Part shown: in pieces, positions 23,455-31,293 of the stretch
How positions within the stretch are numbered: position 1 is the first letter of the stretch
Layout: every line of letters starts with the position of its first letter
DNA from: Meiothermus cerbereus DSM 11376
GTDB lineage: Bacteria > Deinococcota > Deinococci > Deinococcales > Thermaceae
DNA: 64,000 nt
Assembly: GCF_000620065.1 (NCBI RefSeq)
Contig: NZ_JHVI01000015.1
Span: forward strand, 1-64,000
Direction: 5' to 3'
The notes under the pieces: model-generated
Told to the model about the DNA's origin: nothing
Databases searched by the model: none
The model's input: the letters and a program-made list of their open reading frames with translations, nothing else
Position numbers and translations under genes: made by a program

Positions 23455-24171
23455 ATGAAACGCAAGGATGGCCGTACAGCCGAGGAACTCCGCCCGCTCA
23501 AATTGCGCATGGGCTACATACATTATGCCGAGGGTTCGGCGCTGGTAGAACTGGGGAATACCCGGGTGCTGGTGAATGTTTCGCTGACCGACGGCGTACC
23601 CCGGCATGTTTCGGGCCGTGAGGGCTGGCTGATGGCGGAGTACAACCTGCTGCCCCGTTCTACCAAAGAACGCAAGGATCGTGAGCGCCAGAAAATTTCC
23701 GGTCGTACGGCCGAGATCCAGCGCTTTCTGGGACGGGCTTTTCGTGCGGTCCTGGATTTGAGCCTGCTGCCAAACAAAACGGTGGTGGTGGACGCCGATG
23801 TGATTCAGGCCGATGGCGGAACCAGGGTGGCTTCGCTGCTTGGGGGCTATGCTGCACTACACATGGCCATGGATCGGCTGGTGAACCAGGGCAAACTGGA
23901 CGAATGGCCCCTGATCGAGTTTGCTGCGGTGAGCGTGGGCTGGATGAGCGACAATAGCCTGCTGCTCGACCTGACCCAGATAGAGGACGAGAACGCCTGG
24001 GCCGACCTGACCGTGGTGGCTACCCAGTCTGGCGATATCATCGAGCTGCACGGGGCAGGGGAGGGTCGCCCGGTACCCAAAGCCACCTACCAGGCCATGC
24101 TGGAGATGGGTCTGGCACATATTCCCGAGATGGTGCGGCGGGTACACGCCCAGCTTAAGAACCGCGCTTGA
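23455..24171 (+). CDS. rph: Ribonuclease PH
   Basis: A 238-residue phosphorolytic 3'-exoribonuclease that trims tRNA 3' ends, working as a hexamer. It has KRKDGRTAEELRPLKLRMGYI at the N-terminus, the RNA-binding GREGWLMAEYNLLPRSTKERKDRE loop, and the phosphate/metal region VDADVIQADGGTRVASLLGGYAAL and LLLDLTQIEDENAWADLTVVAT. The ATG at 23455 is preferred over an in-frame one nine codons upstream because it gives the family start and has a -10 box at leaderless spacing. The dITPase gene lies downstream; rph-rdgB neighbourhood is common in bacteria. Confidence 0.96.
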   Translation: MKRKDGRTAEELRPLKLRMGYIHYAEGSALVELGNTRVLVNVSLTDGVPRHVSGREGWLMAEYNLLPRSTKERKDRERQKISGRTAEIQRFLGRAFRAVLDLSLLPNKTVVVDADVIQADGGTRVASLLGGYAALHMAMDRLVNQGKLDEWPLIEFAAVSVGWMSDNSLLLDLTQIEDENAWADLTVVATQSGDIIELHGAGEGRPVPKATYQAMLEMGLAHIPEMVRRVHAQLKNRA

Positions 24172-24355
24172 GCTGGGCCGGTCTTGGGTAGCGCCGTCTG
24201 CACAGAGGTGCTTATCAAACCATTCAATGGGGCTCATTTAGGTGAAGCCAGGTGCGCTCCCTTTGGTTGAGGGTGAGCAGTCTCCTGAACGGTGATTGTT
24301 TCCCAAACTCGGCATAACCCATCCCAGGACGGGTTCTGCGGTTAAGATGTTATAG
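24172..24355. other. Spacer with blocks shared with the 3.4-kb region
   Basis: Short blocks (GCGCTCCCT, GGGTGAGCAGTC, CCCAAACTCG) recur in the same order as at 3345-3460. TAAGAT at 24343-24348 lies seven bases before the downstream ATG. Confidence 0.35.
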
Positions 24356-24967
24356 ATGCGCCTGTTGATTGCTACCTCCAACCCAGGAAAGTTCCGCGAG
24401 ATTAGGGAGGGGCTTGCGCCCTTGGGCTGGACGTTATTTTCCCTGCTCGACTACCCTTTCAAGATGCCACCCGAGGAGGGCTCCACCTTTGAAGACAATG
24501 CGGTGCTGAAGGCGGCTTTTGCGGCCAAGCACAGCGGTATGCCTACCCTGGCCGATGACTCGGGCCTCGAGGTCGCCGCTTTGGGAGGTGAGCCGGGGGT
24601 CTACTCGGCCCGCTACGGCAACAAAAAAACCGATACCGAGTGCAACGTGTATTTGCTCGAGCGCCTCAAAGGAATTCCCCCCAACGAGCGCAAAGCCAGG
24701 TTTGTGGCCGTGCTGGTGCTGGCCTACCCCGACGGCTACATGGAACTCTACCGGGGTGAGACCGAGGGGGAGATCCTCGAGGCCCCCAGGGGTGAGTGGG
24801 GCTTTGGCTACGACCCCCTGTTTTACCTGCCCGAGGTGGGCAAAACCTTTGCCGAGATGACCCTGGAGGAAAAAGCCATTCACTCCCACCGCGGCAAGGC
24901 CCTGCGCCAGCTGCTCGAGGCCCACAAGTCTGGCCCGCCCCGTAAGGAGCAGCCCCTAAGGGAGTAG
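24356..24967 (+). CDS. rdgB: dITP/XTP pyrophosphatase (HAM1/RdgB family)
   Basis: A 203-residue housekeeping enzyme that hydrolyses non-canonical purine triphosphates (dITP, XTP) to the monophosphate, keeping them out of DNA. It has the N-terminal substrate motif LLIATSNPGKFREIREGL, the metal-binding Glu in PEEGSTFEDNAVLKA, LADDSGLEVAALGGEPGVYSARY, and GFGYDPLFYLPEVGKTFAEMTLEEKAIHSHRGKAL near the end. All family signatures are intact; length is normal. The ATG has TAAGAT seven bases upstream. Confidence 0.96.
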   Translation: MRLLIATSNPGKFREIREGLAPLGWTLFSLLDYPFKMPPEEGSTFEDNAVLKAAFAAKHSGMPTLADDSGLEVAALGGEPGVYSARYGNKKTDTECNVYLLERLKGIPPNERKARFVAVLVLAYPDGYMELYRGETEGEILEAPRGEWGFGYDPLFYLPEVGKTFAEMTLEEKAIHSHRGKALRQLLEAHKSGPPRKEQPLRE

Positions 24968-25147
24968 TTGCCGGGAGTTGGGGCAGGCATTGCAAGCCCT
25001 TGGCCGCGTTGTCGAACCCGTGAATCCGACCCCACACCTGCTGCGTATAAGTGGGTGGAGGGTAAACATATGAAACGATGTAGACCAGGTTAGGGGCTTG
25101 TCGGCTTTTTCGCTGCTGCTGGTCGAGGGAGCGAGTATTATAAGGTT

Positions 25148-25528
25148 ATGCGCCAGTTGTTGCTGCTGCTGATGTTGGGAGCGCTGATGTCGTGCCAGCC
25201 CAGTTCATCAAGCTGTGTGGTGATTGAGGCTTTGGGCATCGATCGGGGCTTCAGGGTGCGGGGCACCAACAGCGCAGACGTAACCATCCGCCAGGGGGGC
25301 TGCATCGAGTTTGTAAACGTCGACCCAACTGGGACTGTACATCTAGCGCAGACCAAACCGAACTCTGGCCCACCTAAGGACTTCAGCACGCCAAACTTGC
25401 TGCCCGATCCAGCACAAAAGGAAAGAGTAGTGCTCAACCGTGCGGGTGAATACGAGTACATCTGCTCGTTGAACACCGGCAATGTGGTACACGCCAGAAC
25501 CATGTACGGCAAAATAACGGTTCGATAG
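25148..25528 (+). CDS. Cupredoxin-like lipoprotein
   Basis: A 126-residue exported protein. The signal ends in a lipobox (ALMSCQ), predicting a lipid-anchored protein. The rest is a plastocyanin-like beta barrel with candidate type-1 copper ligands: His in GTVHLAQ, Cys in YICSL, His in VVHARTM and Met in TMYG, close to the C-terminus (TMYGKITVR), as in blue-copper proteins. The spacing between Cys and second His (about ten residues, SLNTGNVV) is longer than usual, so copper binding is likely but not certain. Next comes a CxxCH/EF-hand secreted protein 25 bp downstream; the two may serve electron transfer together. TATTAT lies six bases before the ATG. Confidence 0.72.
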   Translation: MRQLLLLLMLGALMSCQPSSSSCVVIEALGIDRGFRVRGTNSADVTIRQGGCIEFVNVDPTGTVHLAQTKPNSGPPKDFSTPNLLPDPAQKERVVLNRAGEYEYICSLNTGNVVHARTMYGKITVR

Positions 25529-25553
25529 CAGTGCGGCCCCAAGGAGGGTTTAT

Positions 25554-25964
25554 ATGCGAAAAGTAGGCTTTATTGTGCTCATGCTGGCCCTGATTCTGAT
25601 GCCTTTTGTGCAGGCTCGAGGGCCTTACCGTTTGCAGGCCATTACCCAGTTCAACCTTGTTGCCGATAAAGGCGATGTGCGCACGATTACCTGCCAGTAC
25701 TGCCATGTCAGCCCCAACGGTGGGGCGCCCTGGAATGCTTTTGGCAACGAGGTGCGGGCGAACTTCAAGGGCAACATTGGCGAGGCCTTATACGAAACCC
25801 TGAAGGCCATGAAGGACTCCGACGGCGACGGCTACGCTGATGTGCTCGAGGTTTTTGCCGGAACCCTGCCGGGTGATGCCAACAGCAAACCCCTGGTTAC
25901 GCCGCAGTTCCTGATGCAGAGCCTGGAAAAAGCCGGCGGGCTGGAAATCTACAAACCCAAATAA
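25554..25964 (+). CDS. Secreted CxxCH protein with EF-hand-like motif
   Basis: A 136-residue protein with a signal peptide (MRKVGFIVLMLALILMPFVQA). A single CQYCH haem-binding motif near residue 45 is followed by SPNGGAPWNAFGNE, matching the CxxCHxxPxGG...NxFG style seen in some c-type cytochromes. Residues about 88-110 (MKDSDGDGYADVLEVFAGTLPGDANS) form a Ca-binding EF-hand/thrombospondin type-3-like loop. No distal haem ligand is obvious. It follows the cupredoxin-like gene with AAGGAGG upstream (about 25541-25547) and is followed by an intrinsic terminator, so the two form an operon. Confidence 0.7.
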   Translation: MRKVGFIVLMLALILMPFVQARGPYRLQAITQFNLVADKGDVRTITCQYCHVSPNGGAPWNAFGNEVRANFKGNIGEALYETLKAMKDSDGDGYADVLEVFAGTLPGDANSKPLVTPQFLMQSLEKAGGLEIYKPK

Positions 25965-25979
25965 CAAAAACATTGGTGT

Positions 25980-26010
25980 GGGCGAACCTTGTGTTCGCCC
26001 CGTTTTTTTT
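25980..26010 (+). terminator. Intrinsic terminator after the CxxCH protein
   Basis: GGGCGAA, a 7-base loop, TTCGCCC, then CG and eight T residues. Confidence 0.85.
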
Positions 26011-26023
26011 GCACCATGAGGGC

Positions 26024-26725
26024 ATGGCAAGCTTGCGAGGAAAAGTCGCTTTGGTTACCGGAGCTTCTTCCGGTATTGGCCTTGAGGTCGCCAGGCAACT
26101 GGTTGCCAGTGGCGTGGGGGTGGGACTTTTTGCCCGTAGCCAGTCTAAGCTGGCTCATATTGCAGGCGAGCTGGGCAACAGCCTGGCCTTGCCGGGCGAC
26201 GTGAGCCGCTACGAGGACCTCGAGCGGGCCGTACAGCAGCTCGAGGCCCGCTTTGGTGGCCTCGACTTCCTGATTAACAACGCTGGGGTGGGTATTTTCA
26301 AGCCTGTACACGAGCTGACCCCGGAAGAGTGGCAACAGGTTCTGCAAACCAACCTGACCGGCGCCTTTTATGCTACCAAAGCTGCCGTGCCGGCCATGCA
26401 GAAGCGCGGTGGGGGCTATATCATCAACATTGCTTCGCTCGCAGGTAAGAACGCCTTTGCCAATGGAGCTGCATATAATGCCAGTAAGTTTGGTCTGCTG
26501 GGTTTTTCTGAAGCCAGCATGCTCGACTTGCGCTACTACGGCATCCGGGTGAGCAGCATCCTGCCCGGCTCGGTAGACACCCCCTTTGCGGGCAACAGTA
26601 CTGGGGCCTCGTGGAAAATTCAGCCACAAGACGTTGCTCAGGCTGTGCTGTACTTATTGCAAAGCGACCCTCGAGTCATTCCCAGCCAGATTGACCTGCG
26701 CCCCAGCCAGCCACCCAAAAAGTGA
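26024..26725 (+). CDS. Short-chain dehydrogenase/reductase
   Basis: A classical SDR of 233 residues, an NAD(P)-dependent oxidoreductase of unknown substrate. The Rossmann motif is TGASSGIGLEVARQL; the cofactor loop has LFARSQSKL (an Arg there favours NADP). NNAGVGIF, the catalytic Ser in IASLAGKNAFANG and YNASK complete the active site. The C-terminal PGSVDTPFAG is standard. The frame is open to 25973, but the ATG at 26024 gives the family start, 14 bp after the preceding terminator; no clear Shine-Dalgarno is seen. Confidence 0.9.
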   Translation: MASLRGKVALVTGASSGIGLEVARQLVASGVGVGLFARSQSKLAHIAGELGNSLALPGDVSRYEDLERAVQQLEARFGGLDFLINNAGVGIFKPVHELTPEEWQQVLQTNLTGAFYATKAAVPAMQKRGGGYIINIASLAGKNAFANGAAYNASKFGLLGFSEASMLDLRYYGIRVSSILPGSVDTPFAGNSTGASWKIQPQDVAQAVLYLLQSDPRVIPSQIDLRPSQPPKK

Positions 26726-26885
26726 AGGGGCTGCAAAGGTAAAGCCAGGAGGAACAAAATTAAGTCAATGCTCGGACAAATGTCCCTGGCAGGCCCTGCC
26801 TACCCTCTGCGGTTGAACCGGCAAAACCCTCTCGAGCACGCATAACTTGAGGTGGGCTTTATTTTTTGCCTGGGTAGTCAGTCCC

Positions 26886-26918
26886 TTTACTTGCATTGCG
26901 GATGTAGTAAGATAACTT
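26886..26918 (+). promoter_or_regulatory. Candidate malE promoters
   Basis: TTGCAT (26891-26896), 16 bp, TAACTT (26913-26918); or TTTACT (26886-26891), 16 bp, TAAGAT (26908-26913). Both would give a leader of more than 100 nt. Confidence 0.45.
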
Positions 26919-26962
26919 AGACGCAGAAGGCAGATTTCCAAAAAGAGTCGTTGAGGACATCG

Positions 26963-26976
26963 TGGAAACGCTGCCA
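26963..26976. promoter_or_regulatory. LacI/CRE-like operator upstream of malE
   Basis: TGGAAACGCTGCCA matches the CRE consensus TGNAANCGNWNNCW at every specified position. It lies downstream of the predicted promoter. Confidence 0.55.
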
Positions 26977-26992
26977 TCAGCTGCCGTCGAAA

Positions 26993-27019
26993 TGGTCTAG
27001 ACCATGCTTTGCAGCATGG
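26993..27019. promoter_or_regulatory. Two adjoining palindromes in the malE leader
   Basis: TGGTCTAGACCA (26993-27004) is a perfect 12-bp palindrome; CCATGCT-TTGC-AGCATGG (27002-27019) is a 7-bp-arm hairpin overlapping it. Both lie just before the malE ribosome-binding site and could be a second operator or an mRNA hairpin. Confidence 0.45.
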
Positions 27020-27039
27020 CCTGGCACAAGGAGGAAGAC

Positions 27040-28242
27040 ATGAGGAAAGGTATCTTAATTGGGGCTATAGCGGCCCTGGGTTTGCTGGGCTCGGCTATGG
27101 CCCAGGGTAAAATCACGGTTTGGACCCACTACGGTGGCCCCGAACTGGCCTGGCTCAAGCAGACCGCGGCTAATTTTACCAAGACCAGCGGCACCCAGGT
27201 GGAGGTGGTGGAGGTACCCTTTGGTGATATTCAGAACAAATTCATCCTGGGGGCACCCCAGGGCCAGGCCGCCGATCTGGTGGTGAGCATTCCCCACGAC
27301 TGGGTGGGCGCCATGGCGGCTGCGGGCGTGCTCGAGCCCATGGGCAAGTATGCCACCAGCAGCTATATCCAAAGCCTGTCGGATGTGGCCGTTGATGCCC
27401 TGACCTACCGCAACCAGCTCTTTGCGCTGCCCATGTTTGCCGAGTCGGTAGCCCTCATCTACAACAAAAAGCTGGTCAAAGAGGCCCCCAAAACCTGGGA
27501 TGAATTCCTTAAAGTGGCCCAAGAGAACACCAAGGGCAACTCCTATGGCTTCCTGTACGACCTGGCCAACCCCTACTTCAACTATGGCTGGTTCACGGCT
27601 TATGGGGCTAGCGTGTTTGGTCGCACGGCCCAGGGGGTAGATGCCAGCCAGACCCGTCTGGGTGGTGAGGCAGGCGTTCGTGCGGTGAGCTTTATCAAAG
27701 ACCTGCGCTACCGTTACCGCCTGATTCCCGAAGGGGTCGACTACGGCGTGGCCGACAGTGCCTTTAAAGAAGGCGCACTGGCTATGATTCTCAACGGCCC
27801 TTGGGCCATTGGCGACTACAAAAAAGCCAACATTGACTTTGGCATTGCCCCCATGCCCAACCCGCCGGGTGGTGGGCAGTGGCGTCCGTTTGTGGGTGTG
27901 CAGGGCGTGGCGATGAACGCTTACTCGCGTAACAAAAACGCTGCCGCCAACTTTGCCAAGCTGCTGGTGAGCACCCAGAACCAGGTGGCCTTCAACAAGG
28001 CCGGTGGCCGTTTGCCGGTATCCAAGCAAGCGGTACAGCAGCTGCGCAACGACCCGGTGGTGGCCGGTTTCTCGGCGACCATCGCCCTGGGCTCGCCCAT
28101 GCCCAACATTCCCGAGATGGGTAAGGTGTGGGGCCCCTGGGGCAATGCCCTTTCGCAGGCTGTCCAAAAAGCCGATACCAACGTAGCGCAGATTGTTGCG
28201 GCCATGGTGGCCGAAATTAACCGGGCCTTGTCGGGACGATAA
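27040..28242 (+). CDS. malE: Maltose/maltodextrin-binding protein (MalE-like)
   Basis: Extracellular binding protein of 400 residues of the family-1 solute-binding group. It has a signal peptide (MRKGILIGAIAALGLLGSAMAQ), then KITVWTHYGGPELAWLKQTAANF, the LPMFAESVALIYNKKLV hinge region, GALAMILNGPWAIGDYKKA and NPPGGGQWRPFVGVQGVAMN, all typical of maltose-binding proteins. It should bind maltodextrins in the periplasm and deliver them to MalFG, encoded about 9 kb away on the other strand. The ATG at 27040 follows AAGGAGGAAG; an upstream in-frame ATG at 27004 is less likely. It is followed by a strong terminator and is monocistronic. Confidence 0.92.
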   Translation: MRKGILIGAIAALGLLGSAMAQGKITVWTHYGGPELAWLKQTAANFTKTSGTQVEVVEVPFGDIQNKFILGAPQGQAADLVVSIPHDWVGAMAAAGVLEPMGKYATSSYIQSLSDVAVDALTYRNQLFALPMFAESVALIYNKKLVKEAPKTWDEFLKVAQENTKGNSYGFLYDLANPYFNYGWFTAYGASVFGRTAQGVDASQTRLGGEAGVRAVSFIKDLRYRYRLIPEGVDYGVADSAFKEGALAMILNGPWAIGDYKKANIDFGIAPMPNPPGGGQWRPFVGVQGVAMNAYSRNKNAAANFAKLLVSTQNQVAFNKAGGRLPVSKQAVQQLRNDPVVAGFSATIALGSPMPNIPEMGKVWGPWGNALSQAVQKADTNVAQIVAAMVAEINRALSGR

Positions 28243-28256
28243 ACCTTCACCCTCAG

Positions 28257-28289
28257 AACCCCCTTCTCGGGAAGGGGGTTTTATTTTTT
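28257..28289 (+). terminator. Intrinsic terminator after malE
   Basis: AACCCCCTTC-TCGG-GAAGGGGGTT (10-bp perfect stem) followed by TTATTTTTT. Confidence 0.9.
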
Positions 28290-28378
28290 CAAGAAATGTG
28301 CATGCCAGCAACATAATCAATATCCAGATCGACTACGCTTTTTTTAGCTGCGCTTCGTGGCGCTTGGGGGAGACCTTA

Positions 28379-29413
28379 ATGCGGCGTATTTGGTTGTTCG
28401 TTGTGGTGGTAGCCACCTTTGGCTTGTTGGCTGCTGTGATCCAGGCCCAGCCGCTACAGGCCCCACGTACCCTAACCGCCGAGCTGCGCGCTGCCCTCGA
28501 GCAGGTCTATGTGCGGGCTCTCCCGGCGGCTGTGCGCATCGAGACTATTCCTGAGGGTACCGGCTCCGGTTTTTTTATTAGCGCCGATGGGCTGGTCATG
28601 ACCGCCTATCACGTGATTGAAGATACCCGTAGCTTTCGGGTGATTAACTCCAGAAACGAGTCGTTTCCTGCCGAAATTGTGGGCTATGATGAATTTCGTG
28701 ATATTGCCATTGTGCGCGCCAGGGTAGGGGGAGCGGTGTCGTTTTTGTCGCTCGAGACCTCTGCCAGCCCCCGTGTGGGGGAGCCTTTGCTGGCTATAGG
28801 TAACTCGAGAGGACAGTTCATCGCGCCCCGCTATGGGCTGGTTAATACTGTCGAGCGTGACATCTTTCCGTTTTTCAATTCCATTGCCATCTCCACTACC
28901 ATTCCGCTGGCCCCCGGCGACTCGGGCGGCCCGGTACTGAACCTGGCCGGGCGGGTGGTTGCGGTGGTGGTAGCTATCGGCCAGCCGGACGGGGTTTTTG
29001 AAAGCTACCTGTCCCCCCTGCAAGGGCTGGGCGAGGTGATTGCACAGCTACAGGCCGGACGTAAGCGCGACGTGCCCTACATTGGGGTGCAGCTTTTCCA
29101 GATAGACGACGAAACCGCGGCCACCTTACGCATTCCCAAGGAAGGGGTGCTGATCCGCAGCCTGCTGCGTGGCGGCGCTGCTGAGCAGGCGGGATTGCGT
29201 GGACTCTCAATCCGGCGTGAGAACGGCCAGGAAGTCTACGACTTCGACGTGATCCTCGAGGCCGATGGTCGCCCCTTTAACGACGTTACCCAGCTTCAGC
29301 GCTACATCCGCAGCAAAGAGGTGGGCGATAGCGTAACCCTGACTATACGGCGGGGCCAGCAGATCCTCAAAGTCGAGCTCAGGCTGACCCCCAACCCCAC
29401 GCGGCGCGGCTAG
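28379..29413 (+). CDS. Exported trypsin-like serine protease with PDZ domain (HtrA type)
   Basis: A 344-residue protein with an N-terminal signal or anchor helix (LFVVVVATFGLLAAVIQA). The trypsin-like domain has the full triad: His in VMTAYHVIED, Asp in DEFRDIAIVRA and Ser in APGDSGGPVLN. After about residue 220 a PDZ domain follows (YIGVQLFQIDDETAATL ... GVLIRSLLRGGAAEQAGL ... DVILEADGRPFNDVTQLQ). This is the HtrA/Deg layout, with one PDZ, for quality control of envelope proteins. The frame is open upstream to 28193, but the ATG at 28379 follows a GGGGGA stretch and begins with the signal sequence. It stands alone after the malE terminator. Confidence 0.9.
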   Translation: MRRIWLFVVVVATFGLLAAVIQAQPLQAPRTLTAELRAALEQVYVRALPAAVRIETIPEGTGSGFFISADGLVMTAYHVIEDTRSFRVINSRNESFPAEIVGYDEFRDIAIVRARVGGAVSFLSLETSASPRVGEPLLAIGNSRGQFIAPRYGLVNTVERDIFPFFNSIAISTTIPLAPGDSGGPVLNLAGRVVAVVVAIGQPDGVFESYLSPLQGLGEVIAQLQAGRKRDVPYIGVQLFQIDDETAATLRIPKEGVLIRSLLRGGAAEQAGLRGLSIRRENGQEVYDFDVILEADGRPFNDVTQLQRYIRSKEVGDSVTLTIRRGQQILKVELRLTPNPTRRG

Positions 29414-29565
29414 GCCAAGCCGGGTAGTTGGTAAAGCCTCGCCACCGAACATGTAAATTGTTTTGCATACGTTGAAAAGACTTATGTTCTTTGACACTTT
29501 GACCATTGCCTCAGTCTGTGCAGGGGGCTACCATTAGAGCTATCTAAACTCGAGGGGGAGGCCTA

Positions 29566-30906
29566 ATGGAACGCTCGTCTAAGGAAGTTATTCAAGAGAA
29601 CCGCGACTACACCTTGTTTTCGTGGTCGGTGCAAAGCAGCGCGAACCCCATCCACATGACGCGCTCAAAAGGCGTGTGGTTCTGGGATGGCGATGGCAAC
29701 AAATGGCTGGACTTTAGCAGCCAGCTCATCAACATCAACGTGGGCCACCAGCACCCCAAGGTGCTCGAGGCCATCAAGAAGCAGGTGGACGAACTGTGTT
29801 TTGCGGGCCCCAGTTTTGCTACCGAGCCAAGGGGGCAGCTGGGCAAAAAGCTGGCTGAAGTAACCGGGCTGGCCAAGTCGTTTTTTTGCCTGGGTGGAGC
29901 TGAGGCCAACGAAAACGCTATGAAGATAGCCCGTCTGTATACGGGCCGCGACAAAATCATTACCCGTTACCGCAGCTACCACGGGGCCACCATGGGCGCC
30001 ATGACCGCCTCGGGTGACCCCCGGCGCTGGCCGGTGGAGCCGGGCATTCCGGGTATTGTGCGGGTTTTTGACCCCTACTGCTACCGCTGCCCCTTTGGCA
30101 AAAGCCCGGATAGCTGCCAGCGGGAGTGTGTGAGCCACATCGAAGAGATCATCCAGCTAGAAGGCCCCCACACCATCGCGGCCATTATGGTCGAGGGCAT
30201 TACCGGCTCGAATGGGCTTTTGGTGCCGCCCGACGACTACTATCCCAAGCTGCGGGCGCTGTGCGACAAATACGGCATCTTGCTCATTACCGACGAGGTG
30301 ATGAGTGGGTTTGGCCGCACCGGAAAGTGGCTCTCCACCCAGCACTATGGCATCAAACCCGACATCGTGACCTGCGCCAAGGGCCTCACCAGCGGGTATA
30401 TGCCGCTGGGGGCGGTGATTGTTTCCCAGCCGATTGCCGACTTTTTTGAAGATCACATGCTGTGGGGAGGCCTGACCTACTCCGGCCACCCAGTCTCGTG
30501 TGCTGCCGCTGTGGCTAACCTCGCGGTTTACGAGGAAGAGCACCTGTTTGAAAACACCGAAGAGCAGGGCAAATACCTTGGTGAGCGCCTCGAGGCCATG
30601 CGCAGGAAATACGCTTGTGTGGGGGACGTTCGCTACATTGGCCTATTTAGCGTGATCGAGCTGGTGAAGGACAAAGCCAGCAAAGAGCCCCTGGCCCCCT
30701 TCAACGGCACTTCCCCCGAGATGCAAAAGCTGGCTAGCTACCTCAAGTCCAAGCACATCTATGCCTTTAGCCGCTTCAACATGCTCTGGGTCTGCCCGCC
30801 TTTGGTGATTAACCGCGAGGAACTCAAATACGGCCTGGACGTGATTGAAGAGGGCCTGGCCCTGGTAGACGAGGCGCTGGGTGTGATGGGTGCAGCGGCT
30901 GATTAG
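29566..30906 (+). CDS. Class III (omega) aminotransferase
   Basis: A 446-residue PLP enzyme of the aminotransferase class III family. The N-terminal region has KGVWFWDGDGNKWLDFSSQ; the PLP Lys lies in TCAKGLTSGYMPLGA (near 270), with TDEVMSGFGRTGKW just before. A Cys-rich segment, DPYCYRCPFGKSPDSCQREC (about 168-187), also occurs in beta-alanine/taurine:pyruvate-type transaminases, so an omega-amino acid is a likely amino donor. Specificity cannot be fixed from sequence. GGGGGAGG precedes the ATG. It is transcribed alone. Confidence 0.88.
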   Translation: MERSSKEVIQENRDYTLFSWSVQSSANPIHMTRSKGVWFWDGDGNKWLDFSSQLININVGHQHPKVLEAIKKQVDELCFAGPSFATEPRGQLGKKLAEVTGLAKSFFCLGGAEANENAMKIARLYTGRDKIITRYRSYHGATMGAMTASGDPRRWPVEPGIPGIVRVFDPYCYRCPFGKSPDSCQRECVSHIEEIIQLEGPHTIAAIMVEGITGSNGLLVPPDDYYPKLRALCDKYGILLITDEVMSGFGRTGKWLSTQHYGIKPDIVTCAKGLTSGYMPLGAVIVSQPIADFFEDHMLWGGLTYSGHPVSCAAAVANLAVYEEEHLFENTEEQGKYLGERLEAMRRKYACVGDVRYIGLFSVIELVKDKASKEPLAPFNGTSPEMQKLASYLKSKHIYAFSRFNMLWVCPPLVINREELKYGLDVIEEGLALVDEALGVMGAAAD

Positions 30907-31121
30907 CGAGGGGATAACCCTGCTATACAAAGCTGTGCTAAGCGGGTCTTTGCTGCCAGGGTGGGCGGAAAAATCAGGGCAAACGGCCACCTTGGCCTGC
31001 CCTGGCTGCGCTCGGCTGGGGCCAGGCAGCCTGTTTGCATAGCAGCCGCTGGTGGTATGCGCCCTGGCCGAAGCGCCCAGTTTCGCTCGGGCCAGGACTG
31101 GCGACATACTGGCTTGTCTGC

Positions 31122-31200
31122 TCATATGAACCCCATTCCTGTTTAGTGCAGGTCGGAACCGAATGGGTGCAGCCCCTGGCGGTGTTTCAGGAGAGGCCCA
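31122..31200 (+). repeat. Dispersed repeat R2, degenerate copy d
   Basis: It starts CATATGAACCCC like R2 copy b, then CTGTTTAG-GCAGGTC and TTTCAGG--AGGCCCA like copy a. It has no MITE. Confidence 0.45.
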
Positions 31201-31246
31201 AGCAATAGGTCTCAGCAATAGGAATGATTAATCGCGCGCTGGGCTA

Positions 31247-31284
31247 TAGAAGCGCTTCCATCATGTGCTCATCTGGGTTAGACT
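31247..31284 (+). promoter_or_regulatory. malQ operator and promoter
   Basis: TAGAAGCGCTTCCA (31247-31260) contains the perfect palindrome GAAGCGCTTC. It overlaps the expected -35 position of TAGACT (31279-31284), which is nine bases from the ATG. A bound LacI-family protein would block polymerase. Confidence 0.58.
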
Positions 31285-31293
31285 ACCCTTGCT

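Larger units (their letters stand above)
26726..27039. other. Control region upstream of malE
   Basis: Region of 314 bp without a gene. It contains two overlapping promoter candidates (26886-26918), an operator-like site (26963-26976), two adjacent palindromes (26993-27019) and a long leader. Confidence 0.6.
30907..31293. other. Intergenic region with degenerate R2 copy and malQ control sites
   Basis: Region of 387 bp without a gene. A GC-rich stretch (30950-31120) of no recognisable function is followed by an R2-like segment (31122-31200) and the malQ operator/promoter. Confidence 0.5.
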
